This document shows positions 25,848 to 34,509 of a stretch of 64,000 nucleotides of DNA, one piece after another. Source of the DNA: Rhodocyclaceae bacterium. GTDB lineage: Bacteria; Pseudomonadota; Gammaproteobacteria; Burkholderiales; CAIKXV01. The stretch is from positions 216,612 through 280,611 of the forward strand of contig JADCHX010000010.1 in the NCBI GenBank assembly GCA_020248265.1, written 5' to 3'. The notes beneath the pieces were generated by a model that saw only the letters and a program-made list of their open reading frames with translations, was not told the DNA's origin and ran no database searches. Every line of letters starts with the position of its first letter. The stretch's first letter is position 1. The position numbers and the translations under genes were made by a program.

Positions 25848-26098
25848 GACACCTGCACCCAGCCCTGCTTCCAAACCGCCGGGTCCTCCAGCTCGCGCCA
25901 GGGTACGGTCAGCACCCGGCGCGAGAGGACGGCCTCGAGATGCACCTTCGTCGGCGCCCCGCCAGCAACGTCCGGGTCGAGTACCTTGACGACCAGGAAG
26001 TGCTTCTCCCGGTCGCGCGGCACCACCGCCGTCCACTTGCCGAGCAGCAGCTTCTTCGGATCGACCCGGTTGCGGTCGGGTGAACCCGGCGCGGTCAT
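25844..26098 (-). CDS. TIGR02450 family small conserved protein (84 residues)
   Basis: Recognisable as the TIGR02450 family from NRVDPKKLLLGKWTAVVP, REKHFLVVK, then LEAVLSRR, PWRELED and WKQGW at the end. Function unknown for the family, which is typically encoded alone and found in proteobacteria and cyanobacteria. ATG 26098 overlaps the M20 hydrolase stop (ATGA), so it is the last gene of the catabolic operon here, and its own stop overlaps the stop of the convergent acyl-CoA synthetase. No signal peptide or membrane helix. Confidence 0.8.
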   Translation of the reverse strand: MTAPGSPDRNRVDPKKLLLGKWTAVVPRDREKHFLVVKVLDPDVAGGAPTKVHLEAVLSRRVLTVPWRELEDPAVWKQGWVQVS

Positions 26099-27390
26099 CC
26101 CCTCGCCGGCCGAGGCCGGGAGCAGATGTCGAGTGCCATCAGCGCGTAGATCTGCGCGGCCTTCACCATCACGTCGATCTCGATCTCTTCCGCGCGCGGA
26201 CCGATCCGTCGCCCGCGCGGGCCGATCTTGATGGCCGGGATGCCCAGCTCGTTGTACACATTGGTGTCGGTCCAGATACTGGCACGGTCGGGTGCCTCGT
26301 GCCGGATCGCCTCGCCGAACAGGTGCCGATAGATGCCCTCGGCAGCGGTGACCAGCGGCTCCACCCCCTTGCCCTCGTGGCCGAGCAGCGACTTGTACAG
26401 GTCCATCTCGTACTCGATGCCGAGGGCGTCGAGCACGCGCTCGAGTTGCGCCTTGATCTCGACCGGACGCACCTGGGGCGGCATCCGGATGTCGACATAG
26501 ATGGTGCATACGCCGGGGAAGTAGTTCGGGCGGTACGGTGCGCCGCCTTCGATCGCACCGATATTCACCTTGGGGAAAAGCGGTCCGGTCGGCGAGTGGT
26601 ACACGTTGTCGCGCTCGAAACCGTCCGCCCACTGCTCGACCGCGGCGATCACCCGGGTCATCTTCACGATCGCGTTCAGCTCCGACATCGGCATCGTCGC
26701 GCGGTCGGAACCCCACGCGGCCTCGGCCTTCCCATAGGTGGCGATCTTCAGCTGCACGACACCGGTCTGCGTCCACACGATGTTCAGGTCGGAACAGTCG
26801 GCGCATACCGCGTAGTCGGTATGCATGCCATGCGTGAGCAGGTGACGGGTGCCCGCCCCCTCGCCACGGTACTCCTTCGACTGCCACGGCCCGACCGGCG
26901 TACGCGAAATCTCGCCGACCACCGCCGCGAATACGACATCGCCCTTTAGCTCGACGCCGCTCGCCTTGAGCGCCTTGGCCGCCATCATGAAGGAGGCGAC
27001 ACCACCCTTCATGTTCGAGATGCCCAGCCCACGCACCACCCGTCCGTCGACGATGGAACCGCGCAGTTCCGACTGCGGCTCGACCGAACGCACCATGCGC
27101 AGGTCTTCGTCGGTGCCGGTGAAACTGGTGTCGGTATGCCCGTTGAAACCGAGGCTGAGCCCATTGCCGGAACCCTTGAGGATGCCGACCGCATTCGGCC
27201 GACCTGCCTCGACCTCCTGGGTGATCGCCTTCAGGCCCTGCCGGCGGAACCAGTCGACGATGAAATCGGCCACCTGCTTCTCCTGCCCGGTCGGGCTGGG
27301 GATGTCGGTGAGGTCGCAGCCGAGTCGCGCCAGTTCGTCGCGGTCGATGTGTGCCAGCACGCGCTTGGCCGCGTCGGTGTCCAGTGCCAT
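26095..27390 (-). CDS. M20-family amidohydrolase/peptidase with altered ligand positions
   Basis: A 431-residue M20-fold protein. H85 and D87 of the first metal motif are present (GFNGHTDTSF) and E160 is the likely general base (VVGEISR). The residue that normally bridges the two metals (Asp in D-KGG) is Asn126 here (GISNMKGG), and the usual second Glu after the base is Ile. The dimerisation domain is intact (PRPNYFPGVCT region). Start ATG 27390 has TGGAGGAAG just upstream. It is 20 bases after a Bug receptor and overlaps the TIGR02450 start. It could be a specialised single-metal hydrolase; substrate unknown. Confidence 0.8.
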   Translation of the reverse strand: MALDTDAAKRVLAHIDRDELARLGCDLTDIPSPTGQEKQVADFIVDWFRRQGLKAITQEVEAGRPNAVGILKGSGNGLSLGFNGHTDTSFTGTDEDLRMVRSVEPQSELRGSIVDGRVVRGLGISNMKGGVASFMMAAKALKASGVELKGDVVFAAVVGEISRTPVGPWQSKEYRGEGAGTRHLLTHGMHTDYAVCADCSDLNIVWTQTGVVQLKIATYGKAEAAWGSDRATMPMSELNAIVKMTRVIAAVEQWADGFERDNVYHSPTGPLFPKVNIGAIEGGAPYRPNYFPGVCTIYVDIRMPPQVRPVEIKAQLERVLDALGIEYEMDLYKSLLGHEGKGVEPLVTAAEGIYRHLFGEAIRHEAPDRASIWTDTNVYNELGIPAIKIGPRGRRIGPRAEEIEIDVMVKAAQIYALMALDICSRPRPARG

Positions 27391-27410
27391 GCTTCCTCCA
27401 GTAGAAACGC

Positions 27411-28379
27411 TCAATCGATCTTGATCTTCGCCGTGGTCACCACCTCGCGCCACAGCTTTATCTCGCGGGCGAGCTTGTCGCGGAACACCGCGCCCGTGGT
27501 GCCGTCGATGTCCCAGCCCAGGTTCTCCAGGTTGGTGCGGCCCTGCCCGTTCGTGACCACCGCGATCAGCGCCGACTCCAGCCGCTGGAAGATGTCGCGC
27601 GGCAACCCGCGCGGCGCGGCGAAGCCCTGCCATGAAAGGATCTCCATGTCCTTGTAGCCAAGCTCCGCGAGGGTCGGGACATCCTGGAACTGCGCGATGC
27701 GCTTGCCGCTGGTGACCGCCAGCGCGCGCAGGCGACTGCTGCGGATGTGGTTGGCCGCGCTGCCCAGGCTGGTGAAGGTCAGATCGACCTCGCCGCCGAG
27801 CATCGCGCCCATGGTCGCGCCGGCCCCCTTGAACGGCACGATGATCGCGCTGGTCTTCGTGCGCAGCATCAGCAGCTCGGAGGTCATGTGGCCGGACGAG
27901 CCCAGCCCGGCGACGCCGAACGTGTGCTTGCCCGGGTTCGCGCGCAGCAGTGCGATCACTTCCTTGACGCTGGTCGCTGGCACCCTGGTGCTCGCCACCA
28001 GCACGTTGGGCGTGTTGGCAGACAGGCTGAGCAGGTCGAAGTCGCGCAGCGAGTCGTAGCCCGGATCCTTGTAGTTGACCATGTTGATCGCGAAGGTGCC
28101 CACCGAGCCGATCAGCAGCGTGTTGCCGTCCGGGTTGGCCTTCGCCGCCATCGTCGCGCCTATGGTGCTGTTCGCCCCGGCACGGATGTCGACGATCACC
28201 GGTTGACCGAGGTTTTCCTGCAGTCGGGCGGCTACCTCGCGGCCGACGACGTCGGACGGCCCGCCGGCGGCAAACGGCACAATCAGGCGAATCGGCCGGT
28301 TCGGCCAGCCTTGCGCGGACACGGCACCGCAGGCCACCAGCGCCAGCAGCGCCCCGACTGCGATCAAGCGATTTTTCAT
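27411..28379 (-). CDS. Bug-type tripartite tricarboxylate receptor (TctC family), copy 1
   Basis: A 322-residue periplasmic solute-binding protein. It has a lipoprotein-like or signal N-terminus (ALLALVACGAVSAQ), then the Bug signature WPNRPIRLIVPFAAGGPSDVVGR, RAGANSTIGA, NPDGNTLLIG, a central FGVAGLGSSGHM and KGAGATMGAMLGGEVD. These proteins bind small carboxylates, amides or vitamins. No TctA/TctB membrane partners are encoded nearby, which is usual for orphan Bug genes. It overlaps the GMC oxidoreductase stop by four bases and is followed after 20 bases by an M20 hydrolase. Confidence 0.9.
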   Translation of the reverse strand: MKNRLIAVGALLALVACGAVSAQGWPNRPIRLIVPFAAGGPSDVVGREVAARLQENLGQPVIVDIRAGANSTIGATMAAKANPDGNTLLIGSVGTFAINMVNYKDPGYDSLRDFDLLSLSANTPNVLVASTRVPATSVKEVIALLRANPGKHTFGVAGLGSSGHMTSELLMLRTKTSAIIVPFKGAGATMGAMLGGEVDLTFTSLGSAANHIRSSRLRALAVTSGKRIAQFQDVPTLAELGYKDMEILSWQGFAAPRGLPRDIFQRLESALIAVVTNGQGRTNLENLGWDIDGTTGAVFRDKLAREIKLWREVVTTAKIKID

Positions 28380-30022
28380 GCGTTCACTCCCGTTCGAGTC
28401 GATTCCGCCACGGGCATCGAATGCCCGCGAACAAGGTCTGCTGCACGCTCGGCGATCATCAGCACGCAGGCATTGATGTGCGCGGACACGAGGTCAGGCA
28501 TCACGGACGCATCGGCCACACGCAGTCGCTCGATGCCATGCACGCGCAGCGACGGGTCGACCACGGCATCCGGCCCGGAGCCGATTCTGCACGTCCCCGC
28601 CGGATGATGCACGGTGACCGCGGTGCGCCGGATCCATGCCTCGACCTCGGCGCGCGTGCGTACCTCCGGCCCCGGAGCGAGCTGGCGGCCGCGGAACGGT
28701 GCCAGCGGCCCGGACAGGGCCAGGTCGCGCGCACGCTCGTACCCTTCGACCAGCGTGGCCATGTCCTGCGCATCGGACAACAGGTTGAACAGGATCCTTA
28801 CCCGTTCGGACGGATCGGCGGAGCGCAGCGTGACCTCGCCGCGGCTCTTCGGATGCAGCAGCGCCGGACGGATGCCGTAGCCATCAGCACCGGCCGGATG
28901 CAGCAGCGGGAACCACATCGCGGGCTTCTGAGGCGCACAGCGGAACATGAACTCGATGTCGGGCACCTCCAGTTCCGGACGCGACTTCACGAACGCATAC
29001 AGCGCGCTGGGCAGCATGGTGGCTGGTCCGGTGCCCGTGAGCCACGCGCGCAGCATGCTCGCGATCATCCGGTCGGCGCGCAGTTCGGCCTGGAACGGTC
29101 CCGGTGCCTGGCGCGAGAAGGCCAGCGCAACGGCCACATGGTCCTGCAGGTTACGGCCAACCGGAAGGTCGGCCAGCACCCGGATACCGTGCGCCTCGAG
29201 GTGCGCGGCCGGGCCGATGCCCGACAGCATCAGCACCTGGGGCGTGTTGAAGGTTCCTGCCGAGACGATCACCTCGCGCGAAGCATGCGCCCGGCCCGCA
29301 TCGCCACGGGTACGATATTCGACGCCGGTGGCGGCGCCGTCTTCGATGACGATGCGCGTGACGCAGGCCCCCGTCACCACCTTCAGGTTGGCGCGTGCCC
29401 GCACCGGCCGCAGGTACGAGACGGCCGCCGACGAGCGGCGCCCTCGGTCGATGAAGCACTGCCCGCGGCCGAAGCCCTCGTGCCGCTCACCGTTGAAATC
29501 AGGAGTGAGCGGATAGCCGGCCGAGCGCCCGGCCTCCAGCCAGGCCTCGTTCAGCGGATCGCTGAATCGCGACCACTGAACGCCGGTCGGCCCGTCGCCA
29601 CCACGGTACTGGCTGGCGCCGCCTTCCCAGCGCTCGCTGCGCATGAAATACGGCAGCACGTCGGCGTATGCCCAGCCGGCTGCGCCCTGGCGCGCCCAGC
29701 GCTCGTAGTCGTTCCGGTCGCCGCGGGTACAGGTCATGATATTGACCGACGAAGACCCGCCGAGCACCTTGCCTCGCATCGCCTCCAGCGAACGGCCATC
29801 GAGCGCCGGCTCCGGTTCGGTATGCAGCCCCCAGTCGAACAATTCGTGCTCGTGCAGCTTGCCGACACCGAGCGGGATGTGGATCAGCGGATGCCAGTCG
29901 GCCCCGCCCGCCTCCAGCAGCAGCACCTTCGCATGCCGGTCTTCGGACAGGCGGTTGGCGAGCACGCAGCCCGCCGAACCGGCACCGACGACGATGTAAT
30001 CCCAGGAATTGCCATCTGCCAT
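28376..30022 (-). CDS. GMC-family FAD oxidoreductase (choline dehydrogenase-like)
   Basis: A 548-residue flavoenzyme with the FAD dinucleotide fold at the N-terminus (DYIVVGAGSAGCVLANRL), GMC signature 1 (GKVLGGSSSVNIM), signature 2 (SAGTFNTPQVLMLSGIG) and the C-terminal active-site block HHPAGTCRIG followed by SAHINACVLM; the His of HHPAG and the Asn of HINA are the expected catalytic pair. Such enzymes oxidise primary or secondary alcohols. No signal peptide. I start at ATG 30022 rather than the TTG one codon upstream. It lies between two Bug genes in the six-gene operon. Confidence 0.92.
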   Translation of the reverse strand: MADGNSWDYIVVGAGSAGCVLANRLSEDRHAKVLLLEAGGADWHPLIHIPLGVGKLHEHELFDWGLHTEPEPALDGRSLEAMRGKVLGGSSSVNIMTCTRGDRNDYERWARQGAAGWAYADVLPYFMRSERWEGGASQYRGGDGPTGVQWSRFSDPLNEAWLEAGRSAGYPLTPDFNGERHEGFGRGQCFIDRGRRSSAAVSYLRPVRARANLKVVTGACVTRIVIEDGAATGVEYRTRGDAGRAHASREVIVSAGTFNTPQVLMLSGIGPAAHLEAHGIRVLADLPVGRNLQDHVAVALAFSRQAPGPFQAELRADRMIASMLRAWLTGTGPATMLPSALYAFVKSRPELEVPDIEFMFRCAPQKPAMWFPLLHPAGADGYGIRPALLHPKSRGEVTLRSADPSERVRILFNLLSDAQDMATLVEGYERARDLALSGPLAPFRGRQLAPGPEVRTRAEVEAWIRRTAVTVHHPAGTCRIGSGPDAVVDPSLRVHGIERLRVADASVMPDLVSAHINACVLMIAERAADLVRGHSMPVAESTRTGVNA

Positions 30023-30039
30023 CAATCTGCCACCATCGA

Positions 30040-31005
30040 TCAGTCGACCGGCGGGATGCCGGCTTCCTTCGCCAGGCGCACCATGCGCACAGCCTGATCC
30101 TTCATCATCGCCGCCATCTGTTCAGCGCTACCGCCGGCGATGTCCAGGCCGGCTTCGGCCAGCCGCGCGCGCGTGTCCTTCTCGCCGAGGATCCGGTTCT
30201 GTTCGGCATTCAACCGGCCGATGATCGCCGCCGGCGTCGCGGGCGGCACGGCCACGCCCATCCAGCCTTCGAACTCGAATCCGGGCAGCGCAGCCTGCGC
30301 GATGGTGGGCACGCCAGGCAAGGCCGCCGAGGTACGGTTGCCTGTGACGCCGAGCGCACGCACCTTGCCGGCCTTCACCTGCTGGAGTGCCTCGGGGATG
30401 GTCTGGAACATCAGGTCGACCTGGCCACCGAGCAGGTCGACCATCGCCGGCGCGCCACCCTTGTACGGAACGTGCACCATCTTCACTTTCGCCAGGCTGG
30501 CGAACAGTTCGCCCGACATGTGCTGCGACGAACCGTTGCCTCCCGACCCGTAGTTGAGCACGCCCGGGCGCATGCGCGCGAGCGTGATGAAGTCAGCCAC
30601 CGTCTTCGCCGGCACCGAGGGGTTCACGATCAGCACGTTGCCCTGGTAGACCAGCATGCCGACCGGCGCGAGGTCTTTCAGGGGGTCATACGGCATCCGG
30701 GTATAGATGGCGAGGTTGCCTCCCAGCGCACCACCGCTGGAGAGCAGGATCGTGTACCCGTCGGGCAGCGCGCGTGCGACCACTTCGCCGGCGATGTTCC
30801 CACCGGCGCCCGCGCGCGTCTCGATGATCACCGGCTGCGAGAGCATCTCGGCCAGGCGCGGCGCCATGATGCGGCCGACCAGGTCAACGCTGCCGCCGGC
30901 CGCGAAGCCGATCACCATGCGCACCGGCTTGGCCGGCCAGGACTGGGCAGCAGCAGGCGCAGCGAAGCCGGCAGCGGTGAGACCGATGGCGAGGATCCTG
31001 ATCAT
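30040..31005 (-). CDS. Bug-type tripartite tricarboxylate receptor (TctC family), copy 2
   Basis: A 321-residue periplasmic binding protein with a clear signal peptide (ILAIGLTAAGFAAPAAAQ), then WPAKPVRMVIGFAAGGSVDLVGR, RAGAGGNIAGE, LPDGYTILLSS, NYGSGGNGSSQHMSGE and VPYKGGAPAMVDLLGGQVD. It differs enough from the other two Bug proteins here to suggest a different ligand. It starts 46 bases after the ThDP enzyme and ends 17 bases before the GMC gene. Confidence 0.9.
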   Translation of the reverse strand: MIRILAIGLTAAGFAAPAAAQSWPAKPVRMVIGFAAGGSVDLVGRIMAPRLAEMLSQPVIIETRAGAGGNIAGEVVARALPDGYTILLSSGGALGGNLAIYTRMPYDPLKDLAPVGMLVYQGNVLIVNPSVPAKTVADFITLARMRPGVLNYGSGGNGSSQHMSGELFASLAKVKMVHVPYKGGAPAMVDLLGGQVDLMFQTIPEALQQVKAGKVRALGVTGNRTSAALPGVPTIAQAALPGFEFEGWMGVAVPPATPAAIIGRLNAEQNRILGEKDTRARLAEAGLDIAGGSAEQMAAMMKDQAVRMVRLAKEAGIPPVD

Positions 31006-31051
31006 GGCGATTTCCTCCGTTTAAGATCCGGCGCGAGCCGGGGCACTGCGG

Positions 31052-32695
31052 TCAGGTGTTCATCTGCGAGAAACGGACGGTCGCCGCGCGTGCGCGATAG
31101 TCGGTGACGACGTTGACCACCGCCGGGATGCCGGAATCGACCGCACGCTGGGCGCGCTCGAGCGCCGGGCGGATGTCCTCCGGCCGCTCGACATACTCGC
31201 CATGCGCGCCCAGGGCGATCGCCATCTGGTCGTAGCGGGTGTAGCCGAGGTCGCGTCCCGGCTTCTTGCGTTCCGCGTCGCCGGTCCAGCCACCGTTCAG
31301 GCTGATCACCACGAGCACGGGGATGCGATGCCGGATCGCAGTATCGAGTTCGAACCCGTTAAGGCCGAACGACCCATCGCCATGCAGGACGATCACCGGC
31401 GTGCCGGGCTTGGCCATCTTCGCACCCACCCCGAACGGCATGCCGACGCCCATCGTGCCGAACGGACCGGAATTCAGCCGATGCCCCGCCACGTGCGTCG
31501 GGATCGACTGCCGGCCGTAGTTCAGGATTTCCTGGCCGTCGACGCAGAGGATCGCCTCGCGCGGCATGAAATCGCGCACTTCCTTGCACAGCCGCAGCGG
31601 GTGGATCGGCATCTGGTCGGTCGACAGGTCGCGCTCCTGGGCCGCCTGCTTGTCGACGTTGATCGACTGCAGCCGCTCGCGCCAGCCGGCATAGCGTGCC
31701 GCGTCGACCCGTCCCCGCGCCGCAGTGGCCAGTTGCAGCAGCACGGCCTTCGCATCGCCGACCAGCCCGACGTCGAGGCGCTGCGTCGAGGCGATCTCGC
31801 CCGGATCGACGTCGATCCGGATCACCCTGGCATCGGCGCGGAAGCGTGGCGGCTTGAGGTGGCCGAACACGTAGTTCACGCGGGTACCGACGACCAGGAT
31901 GGCATCGGCCTCCTTGAGGGCGGTCGAGCGCGCGTTCGGGAAGCAAAGCGGGTGGTCTTCCGGAACCACCCCGCGGCCCTGGGGCGTGGTGTAGAACGGC
32001 ATCCCGCTCGCCTCGATCCACGAGCGCAGTTCGGGTGCTGCATCCGACCAGAGCACACCGCTGCCGGACAGCACGACCGGCTTCTCGGCTGCGGCAAGGA
32101 TGCCGATCGCCGCTTCCACGCCGGCAGCGTCGGCCTGCGGGCGGCTGCGCACCGGGCCGCTGACCTTCGGCCAGACCACCGCCGCCTCGTCGACCGAGCC
32201 GAGCAGCACGTCGGTCGGGAAATCGAGGTAGACCGGGCCGGGCTTGCCTGCCCAGGCCGTGCGGAACGCCAGGTCGATCATCTCGGGGATCCGGCGCGTC
32301 TCGTAGCAACGCTCGGCCCATTTCACCATCGGGCGCGCGAGCGCGACCTGGTCGATCTCCTGGAAGCTGCCGGTGCCCCATTCGCTCCACGGGCTCGATC
32401 CGCCGAGTGCGACAACCGGCGCGCAGTCGATCAGCGCGGTGGCCAGACCGCTCACCAGGTTGATCGTGCCGGGCCCGGAACAGGCCATGCACACCCCGGA
32501 CTTGTTCGCGACGCGCGAATAGGCATGCGCCATCATCGCCGCTCCCTGTTCGTGGCGCACGTCGATGCCGCGCATGCCTCGATCAATGCAGGCCTTCTCG
32601 GCGCCGAGCATCGGCGCGCCCATCAGGAAGAAGAAGGTGTCGACGCCGTGCTTCTCCAGGGCCTGGGCGACGAGTTCGGAACCGGTGACGGGCAT
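31052..32695 (-). CDS. ThDP-dependent enzyme (2-hydroxyacyl-CoA lyase / oxalyl-CoA decarboxylase / acetolactate synthase-like)
   Basis: A 547-residue thiamine-diphosphate enzyme. Pyrimidine domain: catalytic Glu49 in DVRHEQGAAMMAHAYSR and CSGPGTINLVSG. Central domain: VVGTRVNYVFGHL. PP domain: ThDP/Mg motif HGDGSFGLNGFELDTA, about residues 445-460, ending near ISLNGG. The family includes 2-hydroxyacyl-CoA lyases, oxalyl-CoA decarboxylases and benzaldehyde lyases; I cannot separate these from sequence alone. It is the first gene of a six-gene operon with a GMC oxidoreductase, two Bugs and an M20 hydrolase, which fits degradation of a hydroxy- or oxo-acid. A broken DUF1028 gene lies just upstream. 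Confidence 0.85.
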   Translation of the reverse strand: MPVTGSELVAQALEKHGVDTFFFLMGAPMLGAEKACIDRGMRGIDVRHEQGAAMMAHAYSRVANKSGVCMACSGPGTINLVSGLATALIDCAPVVALGGSSPWSEWGTGSFQEIDQVALARPMVKWAERCYETRRIPEMIDLAFRTAWAGKPGPVYLDFPTDVLLGSVDEAAVVWPKVSGPVRSRPQADAAGVEAAIGILAAAEKPVVLSGSGVLWSDAAPELRSWIEASGMPFYTTPQGRGVVPEDHPLCFPNARSTALKEADAILVVGTRVNYVFGHLKPPRFRADARVIRIDVDPGEIASTQRLDVGLVGDAKAVLLQLATAARGRVDAARYAGWRERLQSINVDKQAAQERDLSTDQMPIHPLRLCKEVRDFMPREAILCVDGQEILNYGRQSIPTHVAGHRLNSGPFGTMGVGMPFGVGAKMAKPGTPVIVLHGDGSFGLNGFELDTAIRHRIPVLVVISLNGGWTGDAERKKPGRDLGYTRYDQMAIALGAHGEYVERPEDIRPALERAQRAVDSGIPAVVNVVTDYRARAATVRFSQMNT

Positions 32696-32764
32696 TGCAT
32701 GCTCCTTCTTGTGAATGCTTCATTCTGCAGGGTCTACAGGATGTATAGCTTGCCCTGTTTCTCC

Positions 32765-33096
32765 ATCCATTCGTTTTCTCCAGCGCGGCGGTGGCCTCCC
32801 ATGGCGCCGCCATCGCCTGCGCGGTCCGCTCGCCGGTCAGGTAGTTGCCCATCGCGACCAGTTTGCGGCGCGTGACCGCACCAGACCTTGTTGTTCGCAC
32901 CGGTCCCGGCGACGGCATTACCGTCGCGGTCGATCACGCATATCTGCCGGAACTCGATGCACGGGTCGCTGCCGGCGATATGCGCCAGCGCCGCCGCCGC
33001 CGGGAACCCCTGCGCCAGCAGGTAGCTGCGCGGCACGCATGCAGGGGTGGACAGGGACGCGATAAGCAAAGGCAGCTCCGGGACGCAGCAGGACAC
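32765..33096 (-). pseudogene. DUF1028 gene remnant (frameshifted, truncated at both ends)
   Basis: The 710-base gap between the ThDP gene and the third Bug gene holds the middle of a DUF1028 protein. One minus frame (33096 to about 32871) reads STPACVPRSYLLAQGFPAA, then IEFRQICVIDRDGNAV and TGANNK. The continuation is in another frame (from about 32849): GNYLTGERTAQAMAA and WEATAALE. The shift lies near 32850-32875. The N-terminal conserved part and the C-terminal half are missing. DUF1028 genes often lie among Bug and amidohydrolase genes; here one decayed. Apart from this and two palindromes I see nothing in the gap. Confidence 0.7.
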
Positions 33097-33100
33097 CTGC

Positions 33101-33110
33101 TGTGATCACA
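33101..33110. promoter_or_regulatory. Palindrome TGTGATCACA upstream of the ThDP operon and Bug copy 3
   Basis: A perfect 10-base palindrome preceded by C, in the divergent region between the DUF1028 remnant/ThDP operon (minus) and the third Bug gene (plus). The same 11-mer, CTGTGATCACA, occurs at 37486-37496 in another divergent region of the block. Shared position and sequence suggest an operator; no local regulator gene is present. Confidence 0.45.
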
Positions 33111-33230
33111 CGTTACCCCGGCTGCGCCGCTCTTGGCAACCGCGACCCGCGCCAGCCGATGCATGCCGCGCGCAGGCGCCCGTTGCCCGAGAGAGCGCCA
33201 TTCGCCACTCCGGCTGGCGGGATCGGCTGG

Positions 33231-33247
33231 ATGCACCGATCGTGCAT
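33231..33247. promoter_or_regulatory. Inverted repeat ATGCAC-N5-GTGCAT upstream of Bug copy 3
   Basis: The two six-base arms are perfect and five bases apart. The repeat lies about 160 bases before the Bug start, in non-coding DNA. Further TGCAT half-sites occur at about 33301, 33317 and 33371. It could be an operator or a chance repeat in this sequence. Seen directly; function is inference. Confidence 0.3.
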
Positions 33248-33405
33248 TCGGATGGACCAGCCGTGCGGTCCGGCGCACCATCGTGATGCCGGCTCGGCCG
33301 TCTGCATGCCGGGATCGATGCATTCTTCCCGTAGGGCGCCTGCCGGGTGCCTTCGCGCTGGTACAGAACGTGCATCGGGTTGCCACCACAACAGAGGAGA
33401 ACTGC

Positions 33406-34440
33406 ATGTCACGCATGTCATCCCGCAGCACTGCAACCTTCCCGCCCGCAGGCATCGGTCGCCGGGCACTGCTGGCGACGTCGAGCGCGCTGGCGGTCCT
33501 CTCCGCCACGCTTCCCGGCCTCGCCGCGGCCCAGAGTGCACCCTATCCGAACCGGCCGATCCGGTTCATGGTGCCATTCGCAGCCGGCGGGGTATCCGAC
33601 ATCCTCGGGCGGGTGATGGCGGCGAAGATGTCGGAGGTGATCGGACAGACGGTGATCGTCGAGAACCGGGGCGGCGCCGGCGGCACGGTCGGTGCCGACG
33701 TCGTGGCCAACGCAAATCCCGACGGCTACATGATCCTGCTGTCCAGCCTGACCACGCAGTCGATCGCACCGCACATGCTCAAGAAGGTGCCGTACAACAC
33801 CCAGACCGCGTTCACCCCGATCGGCGGTATCGCACTGTCCCCGAACATCCTGTCGATCGGCGCGAACCAGCCGATGAAGTCGCTGAAGGATGTGATTGCG
33901 TTCGCGAAGGCCAATCCGGGCAAACTGAGCTACGGTTCCTCCGGCCTGGGCAGCATCGGCCACCTCACCGGCGAGATCCTGCGTTCGCTGACTGGCGTCG
34001 ACATGACCCATGTACCGTTCAAGAGCGCCGGTGTCGCCTACCCGGACGTGCTCGCCGGCAACATCACGATGGTGGTCGATACGCTGCCCTCGGCTTTGCA
34101 GCATATCAAGACCGGCACCGTGCGCCCGGTCGTGATGCTCTCGCCGAGGCGTACATCGCTGCTGCCCGACGTGCCGACGATCGCCGAGGCAGGCTACCCC
34201 GAGGCGACGCTGAATTTCTGGTCAGGCATCTTCGGGCCGGCCGGCATGCCGCCGGCGGTCGTGGCACGGCTCAACGAGGTGATCGTCAAGTCGCTCGCGG
34301 CCCCGGACGTGCGCGAACGCCTGTCCACCCTCGGCGCCGACCCGTGGCCCGTCTCGGCGGAGGAACTCGGCGCGCGCGCGCGCGAGGACTTCGCACGCAT
34401 GGGCAAGGTCATCAAGGCCGCCGGACTCGTGCCGGAGTGA
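33406..34440 (+). CDS. Bug-type tripartite tricarboxylate receptor (TctC family), copy 3
   Basis: A 344-residue periplasmic binding protein with a long N-terminal region containing an RR pair (GIGRRALLATSSALAVLSA) and a cleavage-like LAAAQS. The Bug core follows: YPNRPIRFMVPFAAGGVSDILGR, NRGGAGGTVGAD, NPDGYMILLSS, YGSSGLGSIGHLTGE and VPFKSAGVAYPDVLAGNI. ATG 33406 has a strong AGAGGAGA ribosome site. It is transcribed alone on the plus strand, divergent from the ThDP operon and convergent with the CoA ligase. Confidence 0.9.
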   Translation: MSRMSSRSTATFPPAGIGRRALLATSSALAVLSATLPGLAAAQSAPYPNRPIRFMVPFAAGGVSDILGRVMAAKMSEVIGQTVIVENRGGAGGTVGADVVANANPDGYMILLSSLTTQSIAPHMLKKVPYNTQTAFTPIGGIALSPNILSIGANQPMKSLKDVIAFAKANPGKLSYGSSGLGSIGHLTGEILRSLTGVDMTHVPFKSAGVAYPDVLAGNITMVVDTLPSALQHIKTGTVRPVVMLSPRRTSLLPDVPTIAEAGYPEATLNFWSGIFGPAGMPPAVVARLNEVIVKSLAAPDVRERLSTLGADPWPVSAEELGARAREDFARMGKVIKAAGLVPE

Positions 34441-34509
34441 CCGGATGGCGCGGTACACGGGAGGCGACGTCCTTCTGCGTACCGCGGTCTGCGCGCTGCC
34501 TGCAGGCGT

